NCBI GenBank assembly: GCA_947095535.1
Contig: OX352772.1
Span: forward strand, 33,685,445-33,749,444
Length of the DNA stretch: 64,000 nucleotides
Reading direction: 5' to 3'
DNA from: Poecilobothrus nobilitatus
Lineage: Eukaryota; Arthropoda; Insecta; Diptera; Dolichopodidae
This document shows, in pieces, positions 50,765-63,941 of the stretch; position 1 is the stretch's first letter, and each line of letters starts with the position of its first letter. Under the pieces are notes generated by a model, which was given only the letters and a program-made list of their open reading frames with translations, was not told where the DNA came from and did no database searches. The position numbers were made by a program, and so were the translations under genes.

Positions 50765-51380
50765 TGTAAGAAAATATTTTTTGTTTTTGCAGAATTGACA
50801 GAAAATAAAGAATTTCGTATGGAAAAACAAGAAAATCCCGGTCGAGAGCCTGAAACAACGGTTCAGAAAAAAGCGATCTAAATGCGTAAATGCATTTCAC
50901 CTCAAAAAAAAAATAGGTAAGTTCTAATCAAATAAAAAAGTTTTATAAAATAAAGTATCTGTTTCAAAATGAAATATTCCATCAAAAAAATGAAGAATTT
51001 TAATTCAAATTAAAGCTTGCAATCTCTGCTATAATTTCACAAAATTTGAGAGTTCAACTCAAAATTTTTAATATATTTTCAATAAAAAATAGGAAAAGGC
51101 TTTTTTTAGCATTTTTGCATGGTTGCAATTTCAACACTGTCAAAAAACAAATAGGAGTAAATAATTTTGATAATTTAGTGAACATAACCTTATATTTTTA
51201 AATCTTCTTATTAAATTGTGCTGTAAATTTAATAAATTGATTTCAATTAAAATTGTGTTTTAATATTTTTAAATTCAATAAAAAAATATAAAATATCGTA
51301 AACATAAAATTTGAAGTTTTTTCTTTATTAGTTTATGATTTTGATAAAATATTGGAATAATGACATCAGGTGAGTAAACT
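50765..51380 (+). repeat. Member of the dispersed repeat family (copy near 51 kb)
   Basis: Shares AAAGAATTTCGTATGGAAAA, GCGATCTAAATGCGTAAATG and the 220-base unit (50968-51160) with the copy at 43 kb in the same orientation, but lacks the GGTTACTACTGGCC part. It ends with AATGACATCAGGTGA, as at 43790. Confidence 0.7.
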
Positions 51381-52074
51381 TTAATTTAAGAAGTACTTCT
51401 CTGTGTTGAATATTTTTTTTAGGTAAATACTTGACGTTGGATGGGAAGATATTTAAATATTCGACGTTGGTTGGATGATACACATTGGTTGGTAAGAATT
51501 TGTCAATTATTGTAGTAAGTATTGTAATATTATTGTATATATTGTATAATATATTGTAGTAAGTAAGTATTGTATTGTTAAATCGTCGCGCATTTTATTG
51601 TTTTTTTTTTAATTTCAATAGCTCTTATTAAAAGTTCTTACTTATTATTATTAAATTTAATTTATTTCTTTTTTTTTACAAATTCAGTTATTCAAAGTGT
51701 GTTAATTCATCTCGCAGTGTTTGCATTTTTACAAAATATATAATCGCCACATATAATTAACTTTAAATGAGATTAATAAAAATAAAAACAATAAATAAAA
51801 ACAAAATAATAAGAATTGAAATCATACTATAATAAAAAAAAAAATAATTCTATTAAACTTTTATTTGTGTAACTTGATCTTTTTAAATTTTTTTTTTGCT
51901 TCTGTTACACGTAATTAATAAGTTTAATTAAAATTATAAACAAAAAAAAAAAACCTTTTTCTTTTTTAAAAAAAGTATAAAACATATATAGTACATATTT
52001 TAAACTTATTTATATCAAGTAACTTTAAACTTTTGTTTTCATTTTATAAAATATTACTTAAAAATTTATAAGCC
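51381..52074. other. Non-coding, AT-rich with GTAAGTATTGTA microsatellite
   Basis: About 51420-51480 repeats GACGTTGG words; 51508-51570 is a degenerate TTGTAGTAAGTATTGTA array. No gene. Confidence 0.45.
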
Positions 52075-52855
52075 ATGGATTACAAATGCAATCTCAAAAA
52101 TTGCTTTATTAATGACAAAAAAATTTAATTTTTAATCTGTAAAGCTTTTTGTAACAGAAAACTCCATGGTGTATGCATGGGCTTAAGTAGAGATTGGTAT
52201 CACCAGACTCTCGACTCATATTTCATATGTGAGGATTGCCAGAACTACGAGGGGCTGTTAAGGAGTATGTTTGATAACATACACAATTTATTTTCTAGTC
52301 TTGATAGTGCTAAATCGGGCCTATTAGCCAAGACTAGTCAAACGCGTTAGTGCCAACACCAACGCATTTCAAGATATGGCCACTACATTTTCTACAAAAA
52401 AATTTACTCTGAATAGTGACTTTGATGATCCCTACTCCGGTTTCAAGCAGGAACTATTAAAATTAATTCCAGTTCAAATAAATAGCTTGGAAAGAAACTT
52501 AAAAGATGTCATCGAAGCCGATCCTTGTCATCAGCAACCGTTTTTAGATTTAGACAGTTTGAATAGTATACTGTCAGCTCATCACCACAAGCTACTTTCT
52601 AATCTCGAATCACTACATAATGATATTTTAAGTTCTTCGTATTCTATGTTATCTGAACTTTTGGAAGAATTCAAAGGCCAAAATACTTTAATTTCACCCA
52701 TTAGTAATACTCCACTGACACGTATTAAAAATGTTTTGTCGGATCATAAAACCGTTCAAACTGACCCCATAACTGTTCATAAATTTGGAGTTCAGTGGAC
52801 GGAAGAGGATTGGAATTGCAGAATTTTTTTTATTTTCATAATTCGATTCATATAA
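52075..52855 (+). pseudogene. PHD-finger ORF1-like remnant, probably of a non-LTR element
   Basis: The frame from ATG 52075 gives paired Cys (CNLKNC, CKAFC), HGVC, a Trp and CEDC, a C4HC3 PHD pattern, with one TAA near 52126 and a TAG at 52347-52349. The following part shifts frame and runs 52376-52855 with SLERNLKDVIEAD and a helical coiled-coil-like middle. PHD fingers followed by a coiled coil occur in ORF1 of CR1-type retrotransposons, hence the call; no ORF2 follows. Confidence 0.45.
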
Positions 52856-52963
52856 ATATATATATGGATTCTTAAAGTTTTAATTCATTACTTTAATATG
52901 TATATTCTAATAATTCATAAATATATATATAATTGAGTATATTATGTTCATGTAACACATATT

Positions 52964-55105
52964 AATCTATCAGAAACGGACAAGATGTGCACTATGTAGT
53001 TGTGTTTTAATCTAGGTTTGCTTGATTTTCGAGCAGCCGGCAAATACTAGTATATATAATTGAGTATATTATGTTCGTGTAATACATATTAATACATATC
53101 GGTTATTTAATACATATTATTATTTAGTGAACTGACTATTTTAATGCATACATATTTGTTTTCTCAACGATTAAAAAAAATGTTTTGTAGACATGTATAA
53201 AGAAAAACAAATAGTTCAATTTTAATTAACTAACAATTTTATTAAGAAATTCAGTTAAATCCTAAATCTTTAATTTATTTACTTATTTTTAATCTAAAAA
53301 TATCAGTAATTAATTAATTCAGTTAAATCTTAAATCTTTAATTTATTCACTTATTTTTAATTTTAAAAAAAAAAACATCAGTAATTAATTGATTATCTTT
53401 TCTTTTCGGCGACTTGCTAGCGATTAAAATAAAATTCATAAAATTTGGGTTTATATAAACTTGAGTTAAACGGTTCAGGACTAACGTTCAGGACTAACGG
53501 TTCAGGACTAACGTTTAACTCAAGTTCAGTAACCTTGAATTTAAAGTACATGGTAAAATGAAAAAAAGAAAAAAGTATATAAGAAAAAAAACATATGTAG
53601 TGTATATAAAGAATTAAAATTATTAAATATATAACAAATATGCAATTATTGTGAATAAAATTAATTTTAGTTAATGTAACTGACATCTTGCGTGCCAAAA
53701 TGAAAACATTTATATTTTGACAATTTTTATCTAATCTTGTGAATTTGTTTGTTCTGACAATTAATGTTCTGACATTAACAAATGAATAAATACAACAAAT
53801 AACAAATAATGAACAGAATATTGGACTTTTATTGGTAAGTAAAATCTAATAAATAAACAATAATTGCTTTCTTTTTAGGTGTTGATGGCTGATTCCATGA
53901 ATTTTGAAGGCTGCTTGATATGGACCCCCGATGAATTTCAGATAAGTATTTTATTTTGTGAATGATGATTCTTTGTGATGTGTTCTTTTCTTTTTTTTTC
54001 TTTTAGGTGCAGGACGACTAAACACATATTAATAGGAAATTTCTTAGGAAAATTGTAAGTAATATAGTAAGAAAATATTTTTTTTTTTTCAGAAATGAAA
54101 GAAAATAAAGAATTTCGTATGGAAAAAGAAGAAAATCCTGGTCGAGAGCCTAAAACAACGGGTTAGGAAAAAGCGAACTAAATGCGTAAATGCTTTTCAC
54201 CAAAAAAAAAATTGGTAAGTTCTAATCAAATAAAAAAGTTTTATAAAATAAAGTAATTTTTTCTCTCATTATAAATTTTATAAAAATAAATATTTTTTGA
54301 ATTTGCAAAATAAATAAAATGAAAGAACTCCACTTATGACGGGTTACTACTGGCCTAGTAATAATAAGAATATTTCGCCAGTTTCAATTCATTACTTGTT
54401 TTGTTTTATAAGGTTGTATAAGGTTATCTTCAATAAATTATCAAAATTATTTACTCTCATTTGTTTTTTGACAGTGTTAAAATTGCAGCCATGCAAAAAT
54501 ACTAAAAAAAACCTTTTCCTATTTTTTATTGAAAATATATTAAAAATTTTGAGTTGAACTCTGAAATTTTGTGAAATGATAGCAGAGATTCCAAGCTTTA
54601 ATTTGAATTAAAATTCTTCATTTTTCTGGTGGAATAAGACTTTGGTGAAATAAGACTTTTGGTGGAATAATAGACTTTTCATTTTGAAAAGTCTATAACA
54701 GATCAAAACAATTCATGTTTTGTTTATTTTATAATTCTATATATGTATGCTTAAAACTACAATATGTACGCTTAAAGTTTTGATTCAGTACTTTAATATC
54801 ATTATCATCATCATTATATAAGTACGCCAGCATTAGTTTTTGGGTACCTTTTCAGAGAAAACTACTGGACCGATTTACACGGTTTATGCATCATTAGAAA
54901 AGAATGAGGAGAGGAAAAAAATAATATGTTTTTACCTTTTTGATCGGGGTGGTAGTTTAGAAAATACAGCTTATCAAAGTTTCGCGCCACATATGCATTT
55001 TTTTACACGACTATCTATGTATTTACATATTAATTTTTCCTTTCTTTTTAGTACTTGCTTTTTATTAGTTCGTAAATCGTATAGTAGTATTTTTTGAGGT
55101 AGGTA
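52964..55105 (+). repeat. Duplicated block, copy A
   Basis: Matches 57612-59650 in direct orientation, with scattered substitutions and a few indels (copy A has about 65 extra bases near 53280-53345 and about 35 near 54265-54300). It contains a 30-bp-scale repeat of GTTCAGGACTAACG (53474-53515), members of the dispersed family and a 10-bp-arm hairpin (TAGACTTTTC/GAAAAGTCTA near 54666-54690). Open frames inside it (54336, 54840 and the minus frame at 53417) recur in copy B but have no recognisable content. Confidence 0.9.
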
Positions 55106-57611
55106 TACTTCAGAATGTAAATATGTGTTTGTGTTTGCCTCTCGCATATATATGATTTAGTATTATATATTTACACAATACAGAATACAGAATATGAATG
55201 ATTTTACAGAATATGAATAAGATTATATGAATATGATATGAGGGTGTAAAAATTTTTAAAATTATTAAATTAAATTGGAGTGGTGGATATTATTAATATA
55301 TGTATTTTAATTTTTTAAAAATTTTGTTTGGAAGTTTTGTATGAAATGGGTAGCAGTTTTTTTTTTAGTACACTGACTTTCAAGTTAGAAATTATATTGT
55401 TATTATAATAATCTAAATTAATAATAGTTAAAATAAAATTATAATAGATAATTATATAGTTAATTATATAATAAATAAATAAAATTATAATAGTTAAATT
55501 TAGTTTAATTGTCAGGCACAATATATGTAGTATATAAAATATTAGGTACCTAGGTTCAATTTGCAATATAACAATAATATAATTTGATAATATAATTTTT
55601 ATATAAAAAACAAAATCAGAAAATAAATTTTTTCAAGAAAATGGATTCTATTTTGATTTACATATGACTGTATGTATGCATGTATAATAAGAATAAAAAA
55701 AACTTTTTTTCTAATTCTTCACTACTTCGAATGTAAGTACATAGCCCTGATAAAAAATGTTCAGCAGTTTACCCCTTTTCACAAATACTATCACAGCAAA
55801 AAAGTTTTTTACACTGTAAAACTTTGCGATTGGTTTAGTAAATTTAGAATTTGTGAAATAACTGCATTTTTCAGCTATGAAAGCAGTGCAGAATATTGTG
55901 TCGATTATTTTGTACGCCACCTTCTGCATTTAATTTACCGCTGAAGTTTCTACAAGAGATGCAAAAAATTTTCATTACCTATTTTAGCGCTGCAGTTGAC
56001 GCTGACAATTTTCTGCACAAGAGTTGAAAATTATCATTCTCTCTTTCAGCGCAAGAATTTACGCTAAAAATTTTCTGCGCTGAAGCTGAAAATCTTATGC
56101 AATTTATTCATTGCATTTTATATGTTATTGCATCATTTTTAGAAAATTTTCTGCACAAAGAATGTTGAAAATTTTCTGCCGTTTTGTCATTGTATCATTT
56201 GTTTTGTTTGAGTGATGTAATAAATAATTTGTGATTAATATAAATTATATTTTGTGATTAATATATAATATGATAATTAACATAAATTATAAAATAATTT
56301 AAGAAAACAAATAAAACAATTCTGATTAATAGTGATGTAAAACAATTTTTAAAATATTGAAAACTATAGACTTAAATATTTTAAACAATTTATAAAAAGA
56401 AAATATAATTTAAAAAAAACTATTAAATCAGAAATAAATGTTAAAATATTAACAGGTAAGAAAATTAATCTTTTACAATAATATTTTTTCCATAGCTTTT
56501 ATAATAATGGTTTTGTTTGTCTAATGTTTCTTCTAAAAGTTGTTCATAAAAAAATGAGTAAAGACTATTCAAAATCAAATTTCAATAGTGAAACGGCAGT
56601 CCCGAGACGAGGTGAGACGTCAAAAACAAGCTATACGCCTTTCTGTTTCAATTCAATCCAATCTTGAAAACGCGCTGGAAAATAATTTTTGTTCTGAAAA
56701 TATTGCTCCTTTGGAAGTAACTGATAGCCCTACAAATTATAGGATTTTGCTTATGTATGTTGTATATTTTATTGTGGTCAGTGTCAGTCCAGTGGTGAAC
56801 TTTTTTTAAATTGTTCAACAGCTTCTCTCATTTGAAAGATTTGGAATTTAAAATATCAAAGATGATGAAAAAGGTTACAATTACATTTTAGTAAGTATCG
56901 TAAAATCGATTTCATTTTGACTGGATCGAGTGTGAATTTAAAAATGTTAAAGAATAAGTTCATAAATGTATTACTGTATTTACAGAATAATAGATAATCT
57001 TTTGCTATGTATGGGGTGCACATTTGAAAATTTTAGAATTGAAAAATTTTTAAAATAATAGGTCTTATATTAAATACAAACTTTATGAGTTTCAGTTAAA
57101 AACTAATATGTAAATGCCTATATAGGTATTATAATAATACATTTTTGAGTTTATTTTATAATAAATTTATTTATGAGAATAAATAATAGATATATAAACT
57201 AAATTTATGAAAAATTTTAATACGGTTTTTTTAATGCAATAAAAAATATTAATGTTTTCCGTACTGGAACTCTCTGGCTTTTTACTGCGCCATCTTACTG
57301 TACATATAAAATCGTGGGCCGTAAGTTGTCCGCATGAAAATTTTAAATTAATATGTAATTAAAAAAAGTAATTGTGATTGTAAAATTTTTTATATCTGAC
57401 TTTCTTATTATTATATGTATACCTGGCATAATATGTAGTCAAATTTTAAGGATTTGTTTTTAATAATTTAAAAGTTCTTTACATTAAGTACTTTACTTTT
57501 TTTATATAATTTTCTTTAAAGTACTTATTTAGTTTAACGTTTTGGTAATAATAATTTGCTGTTTTCTAAATTGATAGTCCGGCTGTAACACCCAATCTAT
57601 CCATGAAACAG
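55106..57611. other. Region between the duplicated blocks, no clear gene
   Basis: Mostly AT-rich. 55960-56190 repeats AATTTTCTGC(A/G)C words. A 73-codon frame at 56588-56809 starts KRQSRDEVRRQKQAIRLS, resembling the basic N terminus of some transposases, and may be a fragment. 57240-57310 has slightly higher GC without a frame. Nothing else is supported. Confidence 0.45.
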
Positions 57612-59650
57612 AATCTATCAGAAACGGACAAGATGTACACTATGTAGTTGTGTTTTAATCTAGGTTTGCTCGATTTTCGAGCAGCCGGCAAATACTAGTA
57701 TATATAATTGAGTATATTATGTTCGTGTAATACATATTAATACATATCGGTTATTTAATACATATTATTATTTAGTGAACTGACTATTTTAATGCATACA
57801 TATTTGTTTTCTCAACGATTAAAAAAAATGTTTTGTAGACATGTATAAAGAAAAACAAATAGTTCAATTTTAATTAACTAACAATTTTATTAAGAAATTC
57901 AGTTAAATCCTAAATCTTTAATTTATTCACTTATTTTTAATTTAAAAAAAAAAACATTAGTAATTAATTGATTATCTTTTCTTTTCGGCGACTCGCTAGC
58001 GATTAAAATAAAATTCATAAAATTTGGGTTTATATAAACTTGAGTTAAACGGTTCAGGACTAACGTTCAGGACTAACGGTTCAGGACTAACGTTTAACTC
58101 AAGTTCAGTAACCTTGAATTTAAAGTACATAGTAAAATGAAAAAAAGAAAAAAGTATATAAGAAAAAAAACATATGTAGTGTATATAAAGAATTAAAATT
58201 ATTAAATATATAACAAATATGCAATTATTGTGAATAAAATTAATTTTAGTTAATGTAACTGACATCTTGTGTCCCAAAATGAAAACAATTATATTTTGAC
58301 AATTTTTATCTAATATTGTGAATTAGTTTGTTCTGACAATTAATGTTCTGACATTAACAAATGAATAAATACAACAAATAACAAATAATGAACAGAATAT
58401 TAGACTTTTATTGGTAAGTAAAATCTAATAAATAAACAATAATTGCTTTCTTTTTAGGTGTTGATGGCTGATTCCATGGATGTTGAAGGCTGCTTGATAA
58501 GGAGCCCCGATGAATTTCAGATAAGTATTTTATTTTGTGAATGATGATTCTTTGTGATGTGTTCTTTTCTTTTTTTTTTTTTTAGGTGCAGGACGACTAA
58601 ACACATATTAATTAGAAATTTCTTAGGAAAATTGTAAGTAATATAGTTGTAAGAAATATTTTTTTTTTTTTTTCAGAAATGAAAGAAAATAAAGAATTTC
58701 GTATGGAAAAAGAAGAAAATCCTGGTCGAGAGCCTGAAACAACGGATCAGGAAAAAGCGATCTAAATGCGTAAATGCTTTTCACAAAAAAAAAAATTGGT
58801 AAGTTCTAATCAAATAAAAAAGTTTTATAAAATAAAGTAATTTTTTCTCTGATTAATGAAATAATGAAAGAACTCCACTTATGACGGGTTACTACTGGCC
58901 TAGTAATAATAAGAATATTTCGCCAGTTTCAATTCATTACTTGTTTTGTTTTATAAGGTTATATACGGTTATCTTCAATAAATTATCAAAATTATTTACT
59001 CTCATTTGTTTTTTGGCAGTGTTAAAATTGCAGCCATGCAAAAATACTAAAAACAACCTTTTCCTATTTTTTATTGAAAATATATTAAAAATTTTGAGTT
59101 GAACTCTGAAATTTTGTGAAATGATAGCAGAGATTCCAAGCTTTAATTTGAATTAAAATTCTTCATTTTTTTGGTGGAATACGACTTTGGTGAAATAAGA
59201 CTTTTGGTGGAATAATAGACTTTTCATTTTGAAAAGTCTATAACAGATCAAAACAATTCATGTTTTGTTTATTTTATAATTCTATATATGTATGCTTAAA
59301 ACTACAATATGTACGCTTAAAGTTTTGATTCAGTACTTTAATATCATTATCATCATCATTATATAAGTACGCCAGCATTAGTTTTTGGGTACCTTTTCAG
59401 AGAAAACTACTGGGCCGATTTACACGGTTTATGCATCATTAGAAAAGAATGAGGAGAGGAAAAAAATAATATGTTTTTACCTTTTTGATCGGGGTGGTAG
59501 TTTAGAAAATACAGCTTATCAAAGTTTCGCACCACATATGCATTTTTTTACACGACTATCTATGTATTTACATATTAATTTTTCCTTTCTTTTTAGTACT
59601 TGCTTTTTATTAGTTCGTAAATCGTATAGTAGTATTTTTTGAGGTAGGTA
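57612..59650 (+). repeat. Duplicated block, copy B, interrupted at its right end
   Basis: Same content and orientation as copy A. The match stops exactly after GAGGTAGGTA at 59650, where copy A continues with TACTTC; in copy B a DNA transposon begins at 59651. This gives an empty-site/filled-site pair. Confidence 0.9.
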
Positions 59651-60443
59651 CACTGAGCCAAAAAACTACCGGAAAATTACCTAAGTGCACTTTGTTGAAA
59701 AATTTTGTATGGATTTCTAAAACTTAAGTTTTTTCGCTTTAGTTTTTTTGTATTTTATACGTTGTTTTTTTAAACAAAACTAAAGCAATAACTTCTAACA
59801 AACCAATTATAATTCAACTAAGCTTTTAGATAACTTTTCAACTAAGTTAATCGTTAATTATTAGTACTGCGCTTGGTTGAAACAGCAAATGTGATGTGGC
59901 GAATATACCTAAATTAAAAACAATACACCAAGGCGAATATACACCAAGCTAAATGAACACAAGTAGGTACATACATACATATGTATGTACATAATAATAT
60001 GTATTCGCTGTATGTTAGATTTATAGGAACAATTTAATATAAACATGTAGGTACTCCATACATAATGTGTATATTTTATACATAGTATGTACATATCTGT
60101 GTCAATAAGGCAAAATCGCTTAAGTCGACATAAGACTAAATTGAGATTTCACTATAGTTTTGTTCCACAGTTTTTTCTCTTTATTTCTATATAGGTTTGA
60201 TTAAATAATTCATATTAATACAGTTTCAAAGTGAAAAAAACATAATATCTTATGTCATAAAGATGTCACCTTGCAAAAGGTAAAAGATCTTATCTCACAA
60301 TTTCTTCTTAAGTTTAGGATTTATGTAATAGTAAAAATGCCAAAATAGCTTAAGTTCCCCAAATTAAAGATTTATGGTAAAATTTTTAACATTTTCTTAC
60401 AAAGTCAAAAGATCTTAAATCTACATAAGATATTTTGCCTTAA

Positions 60444-63277
60444 CCCTTAACCGCATCTTATTGCACATATGCAATACAAGAATAATTGTTGTAATATTAA
60501 TGTTTAGAGGCACATGTTTTGGTTGTATTCAATATTTTCTAATTTATATATGTATTTCTTTGTTATAATTCAAGTAGGCGATGTTCTAACTATATTCTAA
60601 TAATATAATAAATGTATTAATATTTGTCAGTGGCCGAGTTACATGTTGATGTTGAAGTATGGTACATGATTTTTATGTAATTTTAGAAGATTTTTGTATT
60701 ATTTTGTTATGTAAGTATAAATTTCAAGGTAATAATTAAATATACTACAGTTTTGTTTATGATAGTATAGTTTTGTGATAATGATAGTTGTACTATAACA
60801 AAATAAAAGTTTATCTTGCATATATGCATAATCATGCAATAATCAACTTTATTTTTGTATTGCATATATGCAATAACATGCATAGAAACGAAACGAATTT
60901 AAATATTCAATAGTATTTTGATTTATTTTATTTCTTATTACCTACATAATATAAGTAAATTTCTGTTTTATCAGCAATATGACTTGTCGGCCTGTATTGA
61001 CAGAAGCAGAACTTGAAGCTATAATTGCAAATTGGAGTGAAAGCGAAGATGAATTTGATGATAATAATGATGCTGATATTGAGGTAAATGTTCAAATAAA
61101 CCGAAAGTTTGAGGAAGACTCTGAGGAAATTTTACAACAAAGTGACTATGATATTGAAAACCAAGACTATGAATCATTATTTGACATTGCAAATATTCCT
61201 ATTGTATTTGAAGATAATGTTCAAATGCCCAATGCAGTACCGCCTCCTACAACCAATAAAAAAAAAACATATCCAAATATAATTTGGCATCAACAAGATT
61301 TTTTAGCGACGGAAAATGAAATAATGTTCCGGGGTACTAATGATTTACCCGATGAAATTTGCAATTTAACTACTCCATACAGTTGTTTTAACTATCTTTT
61401 TGGTAATTCTATTGTAGAAAAAATTGTTGAAGAAAGCAATTTGTATAGCTGTCAAACAAATTTGAATAATCCAAAATGTTTGACCTGCTTAGAAATTAGA
61501 AAATATTTGGGAATTTGTATTCTAATGTCTATAATACAAATACCAGATTACCGTCGGTATTGGGGGACTATTACTGGCAATGAAATTATAAAAAATACAA
61601 TGTCTGTGAATAATTTTGATAAAGTGAAACAAAACTTACATTTCAACAATAATGAATATATGCTTCCTAGAGAACATGAGGCTCATGACCTCCTTTCCAA
61701 GTTAAGACCAATTATTGATATGCTGTTGAAAAATTTGCGAAAAGTTCCAATGGAACAGTATTTAGCAGTGGATGAACAGCTTTGTTCCACTAAGGCTAAA
61801 CACTATTTAAAACAATACCTACCAAACAAACCTCACAAATGGGGCTACAAACTGTTTGTGCTCTCAGGCGAATCTGGATTCTCTTATAATTTCGAAATAT
61901 ACACTGGTCAAGAAAATGACTCAGCAAAACGTTTAGCAGAAGAAGATCTCGGGGCCAGCGCCAATACAGTAATAAGATTATTGCGTCCAGTGCCAAAGTA
62001 TTTAAATTATCGAGTATATTTCGATAATTATTATTCATCAATCCCGTTAGTAATTGAGTTAACAAACAATGGAATGCTATGCTTAGGTACGATTCGTCGA
62101 AATCGTATATCGAATTGCAAATTGCCAAATGATAAAGAAATGAAGAAGGATCCACGAGGTACATCGATAGAATATGTGGGAAATATTGATGGAAAAAATA
62201 TAACTACAGTTGCTTGGAAAGATACGAAAATAGTAAATCTTATTTCGAATTACGTAGGACGATTGCCTTTACAAACATCGGAACGGTTTGATAAAAAATT
62301 AGGACAACGTGTAATCGAATGTCCGAGCATTATTAAAGAATATAATTCTTATATGGGAGGAGTTGATAAATTGGACAGTTTAATTGGTAGATATAAAATC
62401 AAACTCCGATCAAAAAAATGGTACCTTCGAATATTTTATCATTTGTTGGATATGACCGTGGTTAATTCCTGGTTGCTGTACAAACGCGTCCAAGAACATA
62501 TTTGTACAAACGAGAACTATATTCTCACATTACCAAACTATAGGCTAGAAATTGGAGAAATCTTATGCAAAGGCGGTCAGGGTTTGAAGCGAGTAGGTCG
62601 TCCGTCTGAAATAAATAAAAGATTGGAGCAGAAGCGTAAGAAAGCAACAAGTGGCCATATACCACCAAAAGAAATTAGAATCGATGCTACAGATCATTGG
62701 CCAACTTGGTGTGATAAACGTTTGCAATGTAAACTTCCTGATTGCAAAGGTTATACATTTGTAAAATGTTCTAAATGTGATACAGCCGTATGTTTTAACA
62801 AAGACAGAAACTGTTTTACTTTATTCCATAGATAGTAACTATTAAGTTATGAAATTCTTTTTTTAATTAGACTTGTTATATAATATAACTAAAAATGAAT
62901 ATTCTTTTTATTTATATATTTCTATTTATGAAGTTTTATGAATTTATTAATTTAAAAAAAAATATTTTTAACTTAGTATTTTTTATAAAAAACTGAAATG
63001 TTATAAATCTAATAAAATTTTTGTTATAAATAAAATGCTCAAATTAAAAGTTAAAAATAAAGCTTTTCATTAATATATTTAAAAAAAAACTAATAAAAAA
63101 GTTTTTCACATAATGCTTCAATTTGCATGATCTTGCAGATATGCAAGTAATGAAAAGTCGCATTTTCTCGGAAAACTCGAAAGAAAATATACTGTTGAAT
63201 AATTTTTGTAAGCGAATCTTGTGACAAACATAAAAATAATTTTTTCAAGTACACAAAAAAATTCATGCGGTTAAGGG
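60444..63277 (+). mobile_element. Complete piggyBac transposon, copy 2 (2,834 bp)
   Basis: The same perfect CCCTTAACCGCAT / ATGCGGTTAAGGG ends as copy 1, flanked by TTAA at 60440-60443 and 63278-63281. It differs from copy 1 in length by a 3-base codon loss in the transposase and a 4-base loss near 63187, plus few substitutions. The insertion sits within the CTTAAG-repeat element. Confidence 0.97.
60979..62835 (+). CDS. piggyBac transposase, intact (618 aa)
   Basis: Nearly the same protein as at 16226. Differences: Cys for Ser in CLTCLEI, Leu-Ser for Arg/Phe in HDLLSKL, one Glu fewer before DLGAS, Ser for Ala in FDNYYSS, Tyr for His in NENYILT, Asn for Ser in KDRNCF. All three catalytic Asp and the C-terminal Cys-rich finger are present. 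With intact ends and target duplications, both copies look recently mobile. Confidence 0.95.
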   Translation: MTCRPVLTEAELEAIIANWSESEDEFDDNNDADIEVNVQINRKFEEDSEEILQQSDYDIENQDYESLFDIANIPIVFEDNVQMPNAVPPPTTNKKKTYPNIIWHQQDFLATENEIMFRGTNDLPDEICNLTTPYSCFNYLFGNSIVEKIVEESNLYSCQTNLNNPKCLTCLEIRKYLGICILMSIIQIPDYRRYWGTITGNEIIKNTMSVNNFDKVKQNLHFNNNEYMLPREHEAHDLLSKLRPIIDMLLKNLRKVPMEQYLAVDEQLCSTKAKHYLKQYLPNKPHKWGYKLFVLSGESGFSYNFEIYTGQENDSAKRLAEEDLGASANTVIRLLRPVPKYLNYRVYFDNYYSSIPLVIELTNNGMLCLGTIRRNRISNCKLPNDKEMKKDPRGTSIEYVGNIDGKNITTVAWKDTKIVNLISNYVGRLPLQTSERFDKKLGQRVIECPSIIKEYNSYMGGVDKLDSLIGRYKIKLRSKKWYLRIFYHLLDMTVVNSWLLYKRVQEHICTNENYILTLPNYRLEIGEILCKGGQGLKRVGRPSEINKRLEQKRKKATSGHIPPKEIRIDATDHWPTWCDKRLQCKLPDCKGYTFVKCSKCDTAVCFNKDRNCFTLFHR

Positions 63278-63281
63278 TTAA

Positions 63282-63850
63282 GACATTGAAAAAATTTTTG
63301 CTTCTTATGTAGACTTAAGATAATTTGCCAATTTTTTTTTTGAACCAATACAATAACTTATATTACTTAAGATAGTATGCAGAAATGGTAACGGGACTTT
63401 AACGAATTTTAAGTCGTTTTAAGCTATTTTTCTTGTTGCACATTCAGTTTCTTGTTGATACTTAAGCAGTAAACATCATTATTTTAATAATAAAAAAAAC
63501 GTTTGAGAATAAAAATAAAAAAAATCTAGTAAAGTAAAAACAAAAAACAGTGATAAATTACTAATTCTCGGAATTTTTTTAGGTATGTATGTATGATATT
63601 AATGTTATGTATAGTGAATTTTAGACAATATGTAAATTTTTAATTAAGTACTGATTACTCAAGTACAGTAAGCAATATTAACAATAAAAAATTGACAATT
63701 AAAATTAAAATCAGTAAAAATTTGAGTTATTGATGATATTGCTTTATGTACGTATGTACGTATGTACATATTTATACCTACTTCAACAATTAAAAATTTA
63801 CCAGTAGTTTTTTATACATAATAAAATAAAAATATTTTAGAAATTTTATA
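63282..63850 (+). other. Leader part of the CTTAAG-repeat element
   Basis: Continuation of the host element after the nested piggyBac: reverse-oriented CTTAAG words at 63310-63375, then AT-rich DNA with a GTACGTATGTACGTATGTAC microsatellite at about 63748-63768. Confidence 0.5.
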
Positions 63851-63941
63851 ATGGAGAGAAGTCGAAAAATTTTAAATTTAGCTATGGAATATAACAAAAT
63901 CAAAAGGATAGAAGAAGAAAAATGCGACAATGCACAATATG
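63851..63941 (+). CDS. Putative first exon of a transposase, continuing past the window
   Basis: ATG at 63851 opens 30 codons (MERSRKILNLAMEYNKIKRIEE...) ending at a good splice donor G|GTAATT at 63941/63942. The basic, helical N terminus and early intron resemble the first exon of the relic at 43958. It is probably the transposase gene of the element starting at 59651. Confidence 0.45.

Noticed and set aside
54840..55097. 85-codon plus-strand frame conserved in both duplicated blocks (also 59385-59642)
   Set aside because: Conservation reflects recent duplication; the sequence has no domain-like pattern.
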